Shown: piece after piece, positions 1-5,204 of the stretch
Layout of the letters: every line of letters starts with the position of its first letter
How positions within the stretch are numbered: position 1 is the stretch's first letter
NCBI GenBank assembly: GCA_028724485.1
Contig: JAQYCY010000079.1
Location: 1-7,066, forward strand
Length of the DNA stretch: 7,066 bases
Direction: 5' to 3'
Origin: CAG-917 sp028724485
GTDB lineage: Bacteria > Bacillota > Clostridia > Christensenellales > CAG-917
Notes under the pieces: generated by a model
What the model was told of the DNA's origin: nothing
Seen by the model: the letters and a program-made list of their open reading frames with translations, nothing else
Databases searched by the model: none
Program-made: the position numbers and the translations under genes

Positions 1-107
1 ACCATCGTGGCGACTGCGCCTATACACAAAACAATCAGGAAATAGTAGCCGTTCTTTTTAAAGAACGCTTTAACTTTTGCCCACTTTTCTGAATTGTTTT
101 TTTCCAT
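1..107 (-). CDS. N-terminus of a single-pass membrane-anchored protein (partial, runs off the window)
   Basis: Thirty-five codons are visible before the window edge. The start ATG at 107-105 is preceded by GGAGG at 116-112, four bases upstream, which is short but clearly ribosome-binding. The peptide begins with a hydrophilic lysine-rich stretch of about 20 residues (MEKNNSEKWAKVKAFFKKNG) and then a hydrophobic run (YYFLIVLCIGAVATMV) that reads as a membrane anchor with the N-terminus inside. No catalytic domain is visible. This kind of N-terminus is common in exported cell-wall proteins of Clostridia, including SpoIIQ-like M23 peptidases, but the visible part does not prove that. A hairpin overlaps its Shine-Dalgarno site, and a terminator separates it from the transporter operon, so it probably has its own promoter. 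The overlapping reverse frame from 226 to 35 is a shadow with no ribosome-binding site. Confidence 0.75.
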   Translation of the reverse strand, partial: MEKNNSEKWAKVKAFFKKNGYYFLIVLCIGAVATM

Positions 108-113
108 AAAACC

Positions 114-140
114 TCCGCTGTGGTGATTATTGACAGCGGA
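114..140 (-). promoter_or_regulatory. Leader hairpin overlapping the Shine-Dalgarno site of the 107-1 gene
   Basis: On the minus strand the arm TCCGCTGT (140-133) pairs perfectly with ACAGCGGA (121-114) around an 11-base loop. The last three bases of the 3' arm (GGA, 116-114) are the first three bases of the GGAGG Shine-Dalgarno. Folding would therefore hide half of the ribosome-binding site. No T-tract follows on the minus strand, so it is not a terminator of minus-strand transcription. On the plus strand a T-run follows (144-149), but no plus-strand gene ends here. A regulatory role is inference. Confidence 0.5.
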
Positions 141-219
141 AAATTTTTTATACACGATAAATTAAATTTTTTGTACTCTTGTATGCTAGCCCACGACTGC
201 GATTCTATGAACCGTCTGC

Positions 220-248
220 ATAACATTGTTTTAACAATCGTTTTGCAA
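220..248 (-). promoter_or_regulatory. Weak candidate promoter containing a palindrome
   Basis: On the minus strand, TTGCAA (248-243) and TGTTAT (225-220) are 17 bases apart, each matching four of six consensus positions. The spacer overlaps the inverted repeat ATTGTT-TT-AACAAT (225-238). The site lies just past the transporter operon terminator and would give a leader of roughly 105 bases for the 107-1 gene. A second possible -10 box, TATAAA, lies at 152-147 without a good -35; it would start the RNA at the leader hairpin. Neither is convincing alone. Confidence 0.22.
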
Positions 249-256
249 GAACCTTA

Positions 257-288
257 TAAAAATAAAGGAACGCTGTTCGGCGTTCCTT
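257..288 (-). terminator. Rho-independent terminator of the transporter operon
   Basis: A perfect 9-bp stem (AAGGAACGC at 265-273, GCGTTCCTT at 280-288) encloses a 6-base loop. On the minus strand it is followed by TTATTTTTATAA, a U-rich tail. On the plus strand no T-run follows, so it acts on minus-strand transcripts. It lies about 85 bases past the stop codon of the symporter gene, closing that operon before the 107-1 gene. Confidence 0.85.
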
Positions 289-372
289 AGCTACTACTCG
301 ATAAATCAAAATTTATAAATTTAATTTTCCGAGAAACTTAATTCGATTATTCTTTATCTTAGTTTTTATATG

Positions 373-2067
373 CTATTTTATATCGTTAATATCGGCTTCG
401 TTTTCGATTTTTTCGGTCTTAACTCTGCCGTCAAGCATTGCTTCATAGCTGTCAAACTCCTCGACTACTCTGCCATTCATTTCTTCGACGTTGATTTCCT
501 TTGGTTCAAAGAAAACCTTATCCAAAGTCGCCTTGCTTACGGCGCACTTTTTATCGAAGATTATGCTGAAAACAGGAGTCACGATAAGCGAAGTTATCAT
601 ATCGACAACGCCGATAAGCGGACTTCTGCCGACGCCGACTTTTATCGCTTGTCCGAAAGAAATGCCGTCAGGCGACAACCCGTATCCTAAAGCGAGTATC
701 AAAATCACGGTCATAACGAGTGACGCAATAATAGAAGCGTACGCACCTGCTTTATTCATTTTTTTGAAATATAATCCGAAAACGTACGGACCTATAAAGC
801 AACCTGCAAGCACACCCCAGCTAAGCGACATTAAGGTGACGATTGCGTCGATTTGTACGATTGCAAGAACCGCGCTGAGCGCAACGAACACAAGGCATAA
901 GCAGCGAAGCAAAATGTTGGTGTTCTTTTCAGGAAGTTTCGGCTTGACGTAACCTTTAACGAAGTCCATAGTTACGGTTGACGACGAAGAGAGCGACAAC
1001 GCCGCAAGAGTCGACATACTTGCCGAGAAAAGCAAAACGATGATAAGTCCCAAAAGAGCCGACGGCAAGTTTTTGGTTATCATTTCGGGAACGAGCATAT
1101 CGGTGTTAGAACCGAGCTGCGCAAAGCGTTCCGCCGACACGAACTTTGTTACGAAACTACCCATAAAGTATGCGCCGCCACCGACGATAAGCGAAAATAA
1201 GGTTGAAATTATCGTTCCCTTTTTGATAGCGTCGTTATCTTTTACGGCATAGAATTTATGTATCGATTGCGGCAATGCCCAAATGCCGAACGACGTCAAA
1301 AGAGTTATGATAATAACGTTGAAAAGCGGACTGTCGATAAATCTTCCGCTTGCCGAATTTGCAATAGGAATAAGTCCCTTCCCGCTGTCGGCAATAGATT
1401 TTAAACCTTCGCCCCAGTTCATATTTCCGTTTCCGAGCAATACGAAAACTGCCGTCACGATTCCTATAATCATTATACAGCCTTGAATAAAGTCGGTAAT
1501 ACTCGTCGCAAAATATCCGCCCAAGAAAAGGTACAAAGCGGTAAGAACTGCAAGAATCAAAATACACCAAACCGATTTAAGTCCGAACACGGACTCGAAA
1601 ACGTATCCTAAGCCTTGATAAACCGATGACGAATAAGGAATAAGAAAAATAAAAATAACGATGGACGCAATAAGTTTAATGTGTTTGCTGTCGTATCTTT
1701 TTTCAAAGAAATCGGGCATTGTTTTTGCGCCGATATTATTAGTCATAATTTTAGTACGACGAGCAAGCACAATCCAAGCGATTAGCGTTCCGAAAATCGT
1801 GTTGCCTATGCCTATCCAAATTGCGGATAGTCCAAAACTCCAACCGAACTTGCCTGCGTATCCGACAAATACGACCGCCGAAAAATAAGTTGCGCCGTAT
1901 GCAAACGCGGTCAACCAACCGCCGACGCCCTTTTTAGAAAATAAAAACTCGTTGACCGACGAACTCTTTCTTCGGCAGACTATCGAAACGACGATAATCA
2001 TCAAAATGTAAAGAGCAAAAATTATGTATGCGGCAACGTTTGTGGCAGAAATCGAAAAATTAAACAT
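373..2067 (-). CDS. Sodium:solute symporter (SSS/SLC5 family)
   Basis: This 564-residue integral membrane protein would couple uptake of an organic solute to sodium entry. About 13 hydrophobic segments can be drawn between residues 10 and 505, the usual SSS topology. Family marks include an early conserved block (FAYGATYFSAVVFVGYAGKF, residues 55-74), GAKTMPDFFEKRY at 113-125, and the helix around SASMSTLAALSLSSSSTVTMD at 348-368. In that helix S352 and T353 match the sodium-site Ser-Thr of PutP. After the last helix there is a hydrophilic, acidic tail of about 60 residues. The ATG lies two bases past the stop of the phosphatase gene, and AAGGGG inside that gene's last codons can serve as Shine-Dalgarno, so the two are probably translationally coupled. 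The family carries proline, pantothenate, sugars, iodide and carboxylates, and the substrate cannot be read from this sequence. It is the last gene of the operon, before the terminator at 257-288. Confidence 0.93.
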   Translation of the reverse strand: MFNFSISATNVAAYIIFALYILMIIVVSIVCRRKSSSVNEFLFSKKGVGGWLTAFAYGATYFSAVVFVGYAGKFGWSFGLSAIWIGIGNTIFGTLIAWIVLARRTKIMTNNIGAKTMPDFFEKRYDSKHIKLIASIVIFIFLIPYSSSVYQGLGYVFESVFGLKSVWCILILAVLTALYLFLGGYFATSITDFIQGCIMIIGIVTAVFVLLGNGNMNWGEGLKSIADSGKGLIPIANSASGRFIDSPLFNVIIITLLTSFGIWALPQSIHKFYAVKDNDAIKKGTIISTLFSLIVGGGAYFMGSFVTKFVSAERFAQLGSNTDMLVPEMITKNLPSALLGLIIVLLFSASMSTLAALSLSSSSTVTMDFVKGYVKPKLPEKNTNILLRCLCLVFVALSAVLAIVQIDAIVTLMSLSWGVLAGCFIGPYVFGLYFKKMNKAGAYASIIASLVMTVILILALGYGLSPDGISFGQAIKVGVGRSPLIGVVDMITSLIVTPVFSIIFDKKCAVSKATLDKVFFEPKEINVEEMNGRVVEEFDSYEAMLDGRVKTEKIENEADINDIK

Positions 2068-2069
2068 TT

Positions 2070-2861
2070 CTACCCCTTCATAAGCGGAATAATGTCTTTG
2101 ACTTTATCGAGCATAACGTCAGGTTTAATTTCCGACTTGTCCGCCATTTCCTTTGTAGTTTCGCCCGACAAAACCAAAATCGAAACAAATCCGCAGTTTT
2201 TGCCAAAAGCTATATCGGTGTAAAGTCTGTCGCCTACCATAGCAATTTGCGACGGAGGAAGGTTGTATCTCTTTGAAATTCTGTCGCCCGCAATAGAATG
2301 AGGCTTGCCCATAATATATTCGGGAACTCTGTCCGTCGTAAGTCTTATTGCCTCGATAAATGCGCCTACGTCAGGCATAGGACACTCTTCGGCAGGACAG
2401 TTGAAGTCAGGGTGAGTAGCGATATAAGGAATGCCCTTTTTGATAAATTTGCAAAATTGATAAAGTCTGTCGTAAGTCAAAGTCGTATCGAAACCTAAAA
2501 CCGCAATGTCAGGGTCTGTATCGGTAAGCTCGATGCCGTAAAGCAAAAATTCGGAGCGCAAACGTTCGTTGCCCAAAAGATAAACCTTGCTTCCTCTGAA
2601 ATGGTCCAAGATATATTCGCAAGTTACTTGTCCGCTTGTGTAAATTTCGTCCGAATATACCCTAAGACCGAGATTGTTTAGCCTTGCGATATAGTCGGTG
2701 TGCATTCTTGACGAATTGTTCGTGAAAAAGCAAATGCGTTTGCCCATTTTTCTGAGTTCGTTTACGGCTTCGAACGAACCTTCGATTTCGTTGTCGCCGA
2801 TATAAACCGTGCCGTCAAGGTCAAACAAAAACAATTCGACGTTTTTAATATCTTTTGTCAT
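2070..2861 (-). CDS. NagD/AraL-type HAD-IIA sugar phosphatase
   Basis: The 263-residue product has all HAD motifs: DLDGT at 14-18 (nucleophile D14, acid/base D16), TNNSSR at 47-52, the motif III lysine in MGKPH (K186), and VGDRLYTDI at 209-217 (D211 and D216 for magnesium). A C2-type cap lies between motifs II and III and contains ATHPDFNCP (148-156), typical of the NagD/AraL group. Length matches that group. It is a cytoplasmic phosphatase, probably acting on sugar phosphates, glycerol phosphates or phosphoglycolate; these enzymes are often promiscuous. I chose the ATG at 2861 because AAGGAG (2872-2867) lies five bases upstream and the product begins just before motif I. A longer in-frame reading to 2945 overlaps the preceding gene and lacks such a site. 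The gene starts 13 bases after the stop of the AraM-like gene. In Bacillus subtilis araL (HAD) and araM (glycerol-1-phosphate dehydrogenase) are also neighbours, which supports a functional pair. Confidence 0.92.
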   Translation of the reverse strand: MTKDIKNVELFLFDLDGTVYIGDNEIEGSFEAVNELRKMGKRICFFTNNSSRMHTDYIARLNNLGLRVYSDEIYTSGQVTCEYILDHFRGSKVYLLGNERLRSEFLLYGIELTDTDPDIAVLGFDTTLTYDRLYQFCKFIKKGIPYIATHPDFNCPAEECPMPDVGAFIEAIRLTTDRVPEYIMGKPHSIAGDRISKRYNLPPSQIAMVGDRLYTDIAFGKNCGFVSILVLSGETTKEMADKSEIKPDVMLDKVKDIIPLMKG

Positions 2862-2874
2862 TTTAACTCCTTCG

Positions 2875-4062
2875 TTAAATATAATCTTCAAGCGCGCCCG
2901 TAGCTTTCGCATAACCGAGCAAGCCTTTTGACGTTTCGCCTGCAAGAGCCATTATCGAAAGCAACTCTTTTGAAGAAAAATTCTCTTTAAGCCAAAAGCC
3001 TGCGTCGTCGTAAATTCTGCGCCAGCGCCTTTGACTTGTCGAATAATCGATTTCTTCAAGGCAAGAAAGCAAATCGAGCCTATATTCTTCTAATATATAT
3101 TTAATTCTAAAATAGCTGTTCACGGTTAAAAAGTCAATTCTTTTTAATAACAAATTGAATGAAAGCCCGCATTTCTTTTCAAGGAGCTTCATCGATTTGA
3201 TTTTGTCGGGCGGCAATAATACGTCGAAAGCCGAGGAACTTAAAAAGCACTTATAGTATCCCCAAAGAACGTAAGAAGCAATGAACATATATTCTCCTCG
3301 CTCACGCGTTTTGTCGGTTAGTTGCAAAATTTCGCAAAAAGTTTCAACGCCACCTTTGAACTTCTCGTTTCTTTTCCTTTCGGACAAATTTAAGAGATAC
3401 CAGAACAACTCGTCAACGTTCGGCGATAAGTCTATTGTCTGTTGCTTTATCGTGCGCTTAAAAACTTCCGCTATGCTCTCTCCGTCGCGAAAGCCCAAAA
3501 GCGACTTCCCCGACGTTTTGTCGGCAACGCATTTTTCAAAAATTCTAAGCCTTTCCGCCAAAGCTATTCCCCAGCCTGCCGCGAGCAAAGGTTTCGGACA
3601 GTCTTCGAGTATGGCAATATCGGCAACGATTAAACTTGCAATTTTAGTGTCAACTGTTTCGTCTGTGCCGAAAAGAAATCTGTCGCTGCTCGGAGCCGTA
3701 ACAAACAATGCAAAATCCACGTTCAAAGAAGTTGCGACTGCGCTGCAAATATTCGCCGCTCGTTCCGTTCCGACGCCGATAACGTATCTGACGTATTCGG
3801 GAATTTGCCTTGCAGCAAAAAGCGACTTTTCATCACTTAAACCGCTATCGAGCTTACATTCGTACACGTCGATTTTGCCTGTTTTTAAGTTCGCTAAAAC
3901 TTTTTCGGCAACAGTTTTTTCCTCGTCGAAATACAACAACGCTATATGCCCTGCCTTAAATTCATTCGGGATAAGCGACGGCAAAACCGACGCCATATTC
4001 TCTCCGAGATACACGTCGGCGTTTCCTATCTTTTCATACTGCACTCCGCCAAAATCAGCCAT
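2875..4062 (-). CDS. Divergent AraM/glycerol-1-phosphate dehydrogenase-like protein
   Basis: The 395-residue product resembles the iron-containing alcohol dehydrogenase / dehydroquinate synthase-like fold of sn-glycerol-1-phosphate dehydrogenases (AraM/EgsA). Visible landmarks are a Rossmann-like strand with VIGVGTERAANICSAVA (94-110), the block FVTAPSSDRF (120-129, compare PTAPSMDGF in AraM), VADIAIL (146-152) and PKPLLAAGWGIALAE (156-170), then an all-helical C-terminal half. The key residues diverge. The glycine motif is GVGTERAAN rather than GVGSGTIND. The metal-binding aspartate of AGxGD is I166. The helix that should carry EHxxSH reads GEYMFIAS (256-263), with no histidine. It may therefore be a non-catalytic or re-purposed homologue; this alignment was made by eye. 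The ATG at 4062 has GAGG six bases upstream, whereas the alternative TTG at 4068 abuts that site. It is the first gene of a three-gene operon. The 205-base leader region up to 4267 is A+T-rich and I see no convincing promoter in it. Confidence 0.8.
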   Translation of the reverse strand: MADFGGVQYEKIGNADVYLGENMASVLPSLIPNEFKAGHIALLYFDEEKTVAEKVLANLKTGKIDVYECKLDSGLSDEKSLFAARQIPEYVRYVIGVGTERAANICSAVATSLNVDFALFVTAPSSDRFLFGTDETVDTKIASLIVADIAILEDCPKPLLAAGWGIALAERLRIFEKCVADKTSGKSLLGFRDGESIAEVFKRTIKQQTIDLSPNVDELFWYLLNLSERKRNEKFKGGVETFCEILQLTDKTRERGEYMFIASYVLWGYYKCFLSSSAFDVLLPPDKIKSMKLLEKKCGLSFNLLLKRIDFLTVNSYFRIKYILEEYRLDLLSCLEEIDYSTSQRRWRRIYDDAGFWLKENFSSKELLSIMALAGETSKGLLGYAKATGALEDYI

Positions 4063-4260
4063 AATCAACCTCGCTTACTATCATTTTCAATGCAACTTTA
4101 ACATAACGGCAAACGAATATTTCAATAGCTTTTGGCGGCATTTGTCGACTATTTAAATCTTTTGTTGAATACTCTTTTTGTCTTTAAACAATCAAAACTC
4201 AAAACGTAAACGGAGCGGTTAAAGTAAAACAAAATGAAAACTTTTACAAATACAAGCGAA

Positions 4261-4289
4261 ATAAAAACTCCCTTGCCTGAGCAAGGGAG
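4261..4289 (-). terminator. Rho-independent terminator after the XRE-cupin gene
   Basis: A perfect 9-bp stem (CTCCCTTGC at 4268-4276, GCAAGGGAG at 4281-4289) has a CTGA loop. On the minus strand it is followed directly by TTTTTAT. It starts six bases past the TAA of the XRE-cupin gene. It closes the DUF1858 unit and isolates the AraM-type operon from it. Confidence 0.92.
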
Positions 4290-4295
4290 CCGAGC

Positions 4296-4853
4296 TTATT
4301 CGTTTATGACGGTTAAAAACTTTGCGTCTTTTCCGTCCATTGCAAGTTGTGCGTGTGGCAGTGACGGGTCGAAATAAATCGAATCGCCTTCACGAAGAAA
4401 ATAATCTTTGTCACCGACGATAACTCGAAGTTTTCCTTCCAAAACGAAGTTAAATTCCTGACCGCCGTGCATAACAAGCTCGGGCGTATCCGTCGGCGCA
4501 ATCGTGACGAGCATCGGGTTCATCGACTTGCATTTAAAATCAGCCGCAAGCGACGTAAAAGAATAGCCGTCGTAACGATTGACCGAAACACCCTTTCCGT
4601 CGTAAACAACGACAGCCGTTTCTTTTGTCGGCATAACGCCGTCCAAAACGTACTTAGGCTCCGTTCCCAACAAACTTGAAAACTTATAGATAAGATTTAT
4701 CGGCATTTCTTTTTCGCACGTTTCGTAAGCGACGTATTCGGCTTCGGGAATGTCCAACATATCCGCCATATCTGCCGTCGAATAATCCGAAAACGTTCTT
4801 AGTTCGACAAGTCTTGCCGCTACTTTTGCATAATCTTCAATATTTCCTGCCAT
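4296..4853 (-). CDS. XRE-family regulator with C-terminal cupin domain
   Basis: The 185-residue protein has an N-terminal helix-turn-helix of the XRE type (about residues 12-68; STADMADMLDIPEAEYVAYE at 25-44) and a C-terminal small-molecule-binding cupin barrel (about 110-183). Cupin motif 1 is HGGQEFNFVLEG (129-140) with H129 and E133. Motif 2 is GDSIYFDPSLPHA (156-168) with H167. The usual second histidine of the HxH pair is absent (GGQ follows H129), so metal binding may be weak or different. It most likely binds DNA in the cytoplasm and responds to a small ligand, possibly acting on its own operon. The ATG at 4853 has AGGA seven bases upstream and follows the DUF1858 stop by 16 bases. In many anaerobes this regulator type lies near DUF1858 and acyl-CoA ligase or 2-oxoacid oxidoreductase genes. 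Here a terminator follows at once. Confidence 0.9.
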   Translation of the reverse strand: MAGNIEDYAKVAARLVELRTFSDYSTADMADMLDIPEAEYVAYETCEKEMPINLIYKFSSLLGTEPKYVLDGVMPTKETAVVVYDGKGVSVNRYDGYSFTSLAADFKCKSMNPMLVTIAPTDTPELVMHGGQEFNFVLEGKLRVIVGDKDYFLREGDSIYFDPSLPHAQLAMDGKDAKFLTVINE

Positions 4854-4869
4854 AATTTATTCCTAAAAA

Positions 4870-5070
4870 TTATTCAGCGATAACTTTGTTAAGCGCGTCA
4901 ATGAGTTCTTCAATGTCAATACCGTGAACTTGTGCGGCTTCTTCAAGAGTTTCGTTGTGCGCAATAGCGCATCCCAAGCAATGCATACCGAATTGCATAA
5001 GAGTATCGGCGATTTTTTCTGCGTCGCCGAGAGTCAAAAGGTCTGCAATCAACATATCTTTTTTAACCAT
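4870..5070 (-). CDS. DUF1858 small CxxC protein (hybrid-cluster-associated redox-disulfide type)
   Basis: The 66-residue cytoplasmic protein fits the DUF1858 / prismane-associated family: a short helical domain with a cysteine pair, C31-L-G-C34, in MHCLGCAIAHNETLEEAAQV (29-48). The family is common in anaerobes as a stand-alone protein or fused domain near redox enzymes. A disulfide or metal/redox role is proposed but not settled. Two ATG codons lie in frame, at 5076 and 5070. GGAG at 5082-5079 is only two bases from the first but eight from the second, so I chose 5070. It is the first gene of the unit driven by the promoter at 5185-5157 and is followed by the XRE-cupin gene 16 bases on. Confidence 0.88.
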   Translation of the reverse strand: MVKKDMLIADLLTLGDAEKIADTLMQFGMHCLGCAIAHNETLEEAAQVHGIDIEELIDALNKVIAE

Positions 5071-5076
5071 AACCAT

Positions 5077-5084
5077 ATCTCCTT
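5077..5084 (-). promoter_or_regulatory. Shine-Dalgarno site that decides the DUF1858 start
   Basis: On the minus strand AAAGGAGAT leads into ATGGTTATGG. The AGGAG core is too close (two bases) to the first ATG and well placed (eight bases) for the second. The product should therefore begin MVKKDML. Confidence 0.7.
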
Positions 5085-5111
5085 TGATCTTTTAATTATT
5101 ATTTGCATAAA

Positions 5112-5142
5112 GCGGACAAATAACCGCTACGTTATTTTCCGC
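5112..5142 (-). promoter_or_regulatory. 5' leader hairpin of the DUF1858 / XRE-cupin mRNA
   Basis: On the minus strand GCGGA-AAATAAC (5142-5131) pairs with GTTATTT-G-TCCGC (5124-5112). That gives 12 base pairs with a single bulged G (5117) and a 6-base loop. With the start of transcription predicted near 5150, this hairpin begins about eight bases from the RNA 5' end. It ends about 30 bases upstream of the Shine-Dalgarno site. The bases after it (TTTATGC) are not a good U-tract, so it is more likely a stabilising or regulatory element than a terminator. A flanking inverted repeat, ATTTGCA (5101-5107) with TGCAAAT (5150-5156), encloses it; the second arm begins one base past the -10 box, so that pair could be a DNA operator. 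Confidence 0.6.
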
Positions 5143-5156
5143 CCTTTGTTGCAAAT

Positions 5157-5185
5157 ATTATAAGTCATAAAAATTTTACTGTCAA
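5157..5185 (-). promoter_or_regulatory. Consensus sigma-A-type promoter for the DUF1858 / XRE-cupin unit
   Basis: On the minus strand TTGACA (5185-5180) and TATAAT (5162-5157) match the consensus at all twelve positions with exactly 17 bases between. The predicted start is an A near 5150, which gives a leader of about 80 bases. The -35 box begins 20 bases past the stop of the preceding zinc-ribbon gene. A promoter this strong next to a DNA-binding regulator gene suggests control by repression, but that is inference. Confidence 0.9.
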
Positions 5186-5204
5186 TCGAGGCGAAAGGTA
5201 ATTA

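Noticed and set aside
35..226. Minus-strand open frame of 63 codons over the start of the 107-1 gene
   Set aside because: It is in a different frame from the ATG at 107, which has GGAGG and a credible anchor sequence. The 63-residue product has no features and would cross the leader hairpin.
180..240. Possible small structured RNA or tRNA-like segment in the gap
   Set aside because: No cloverleaf, T-loop sequence or stable multi-stem fold could be drawn; only the 14-base inverted repeat was found.
309..322. Perfect 14-bp palindrome AAATTTATAAATTT
   Set aside because: It is made only of A and T in an A+T-rich 3' region and sits between a stop codon and its terminator, so chance is a sufficient explanation.
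3281..4156. Plus-strand open frame of 291 codons opposite the AraM-like gene
   Set aside because: It lies almost wholly antisense to a gene with recognisable fold blocks and a good ribosome-binding site. Its product is Ser/Lys-rich with no recognisable motif.
4063..4267. Possible promoters for the AraM-type operon, such as TTGATT with TATTCA or TTGAAA with TATGTT
   Set aside because: Matches or spacings are poor (18 bases with a three-of-six -10 box, or 14 bases), so no single site can be supported, although a promoter is expected here.
5163..5180. Imperfect palindrome AGT...ACT filling the promoter spacer
   Set aside because: Only five of nine pairs match and the centre is an A/T run. The arms at 5101-5107 and 5150-5156 are better operator candidates.
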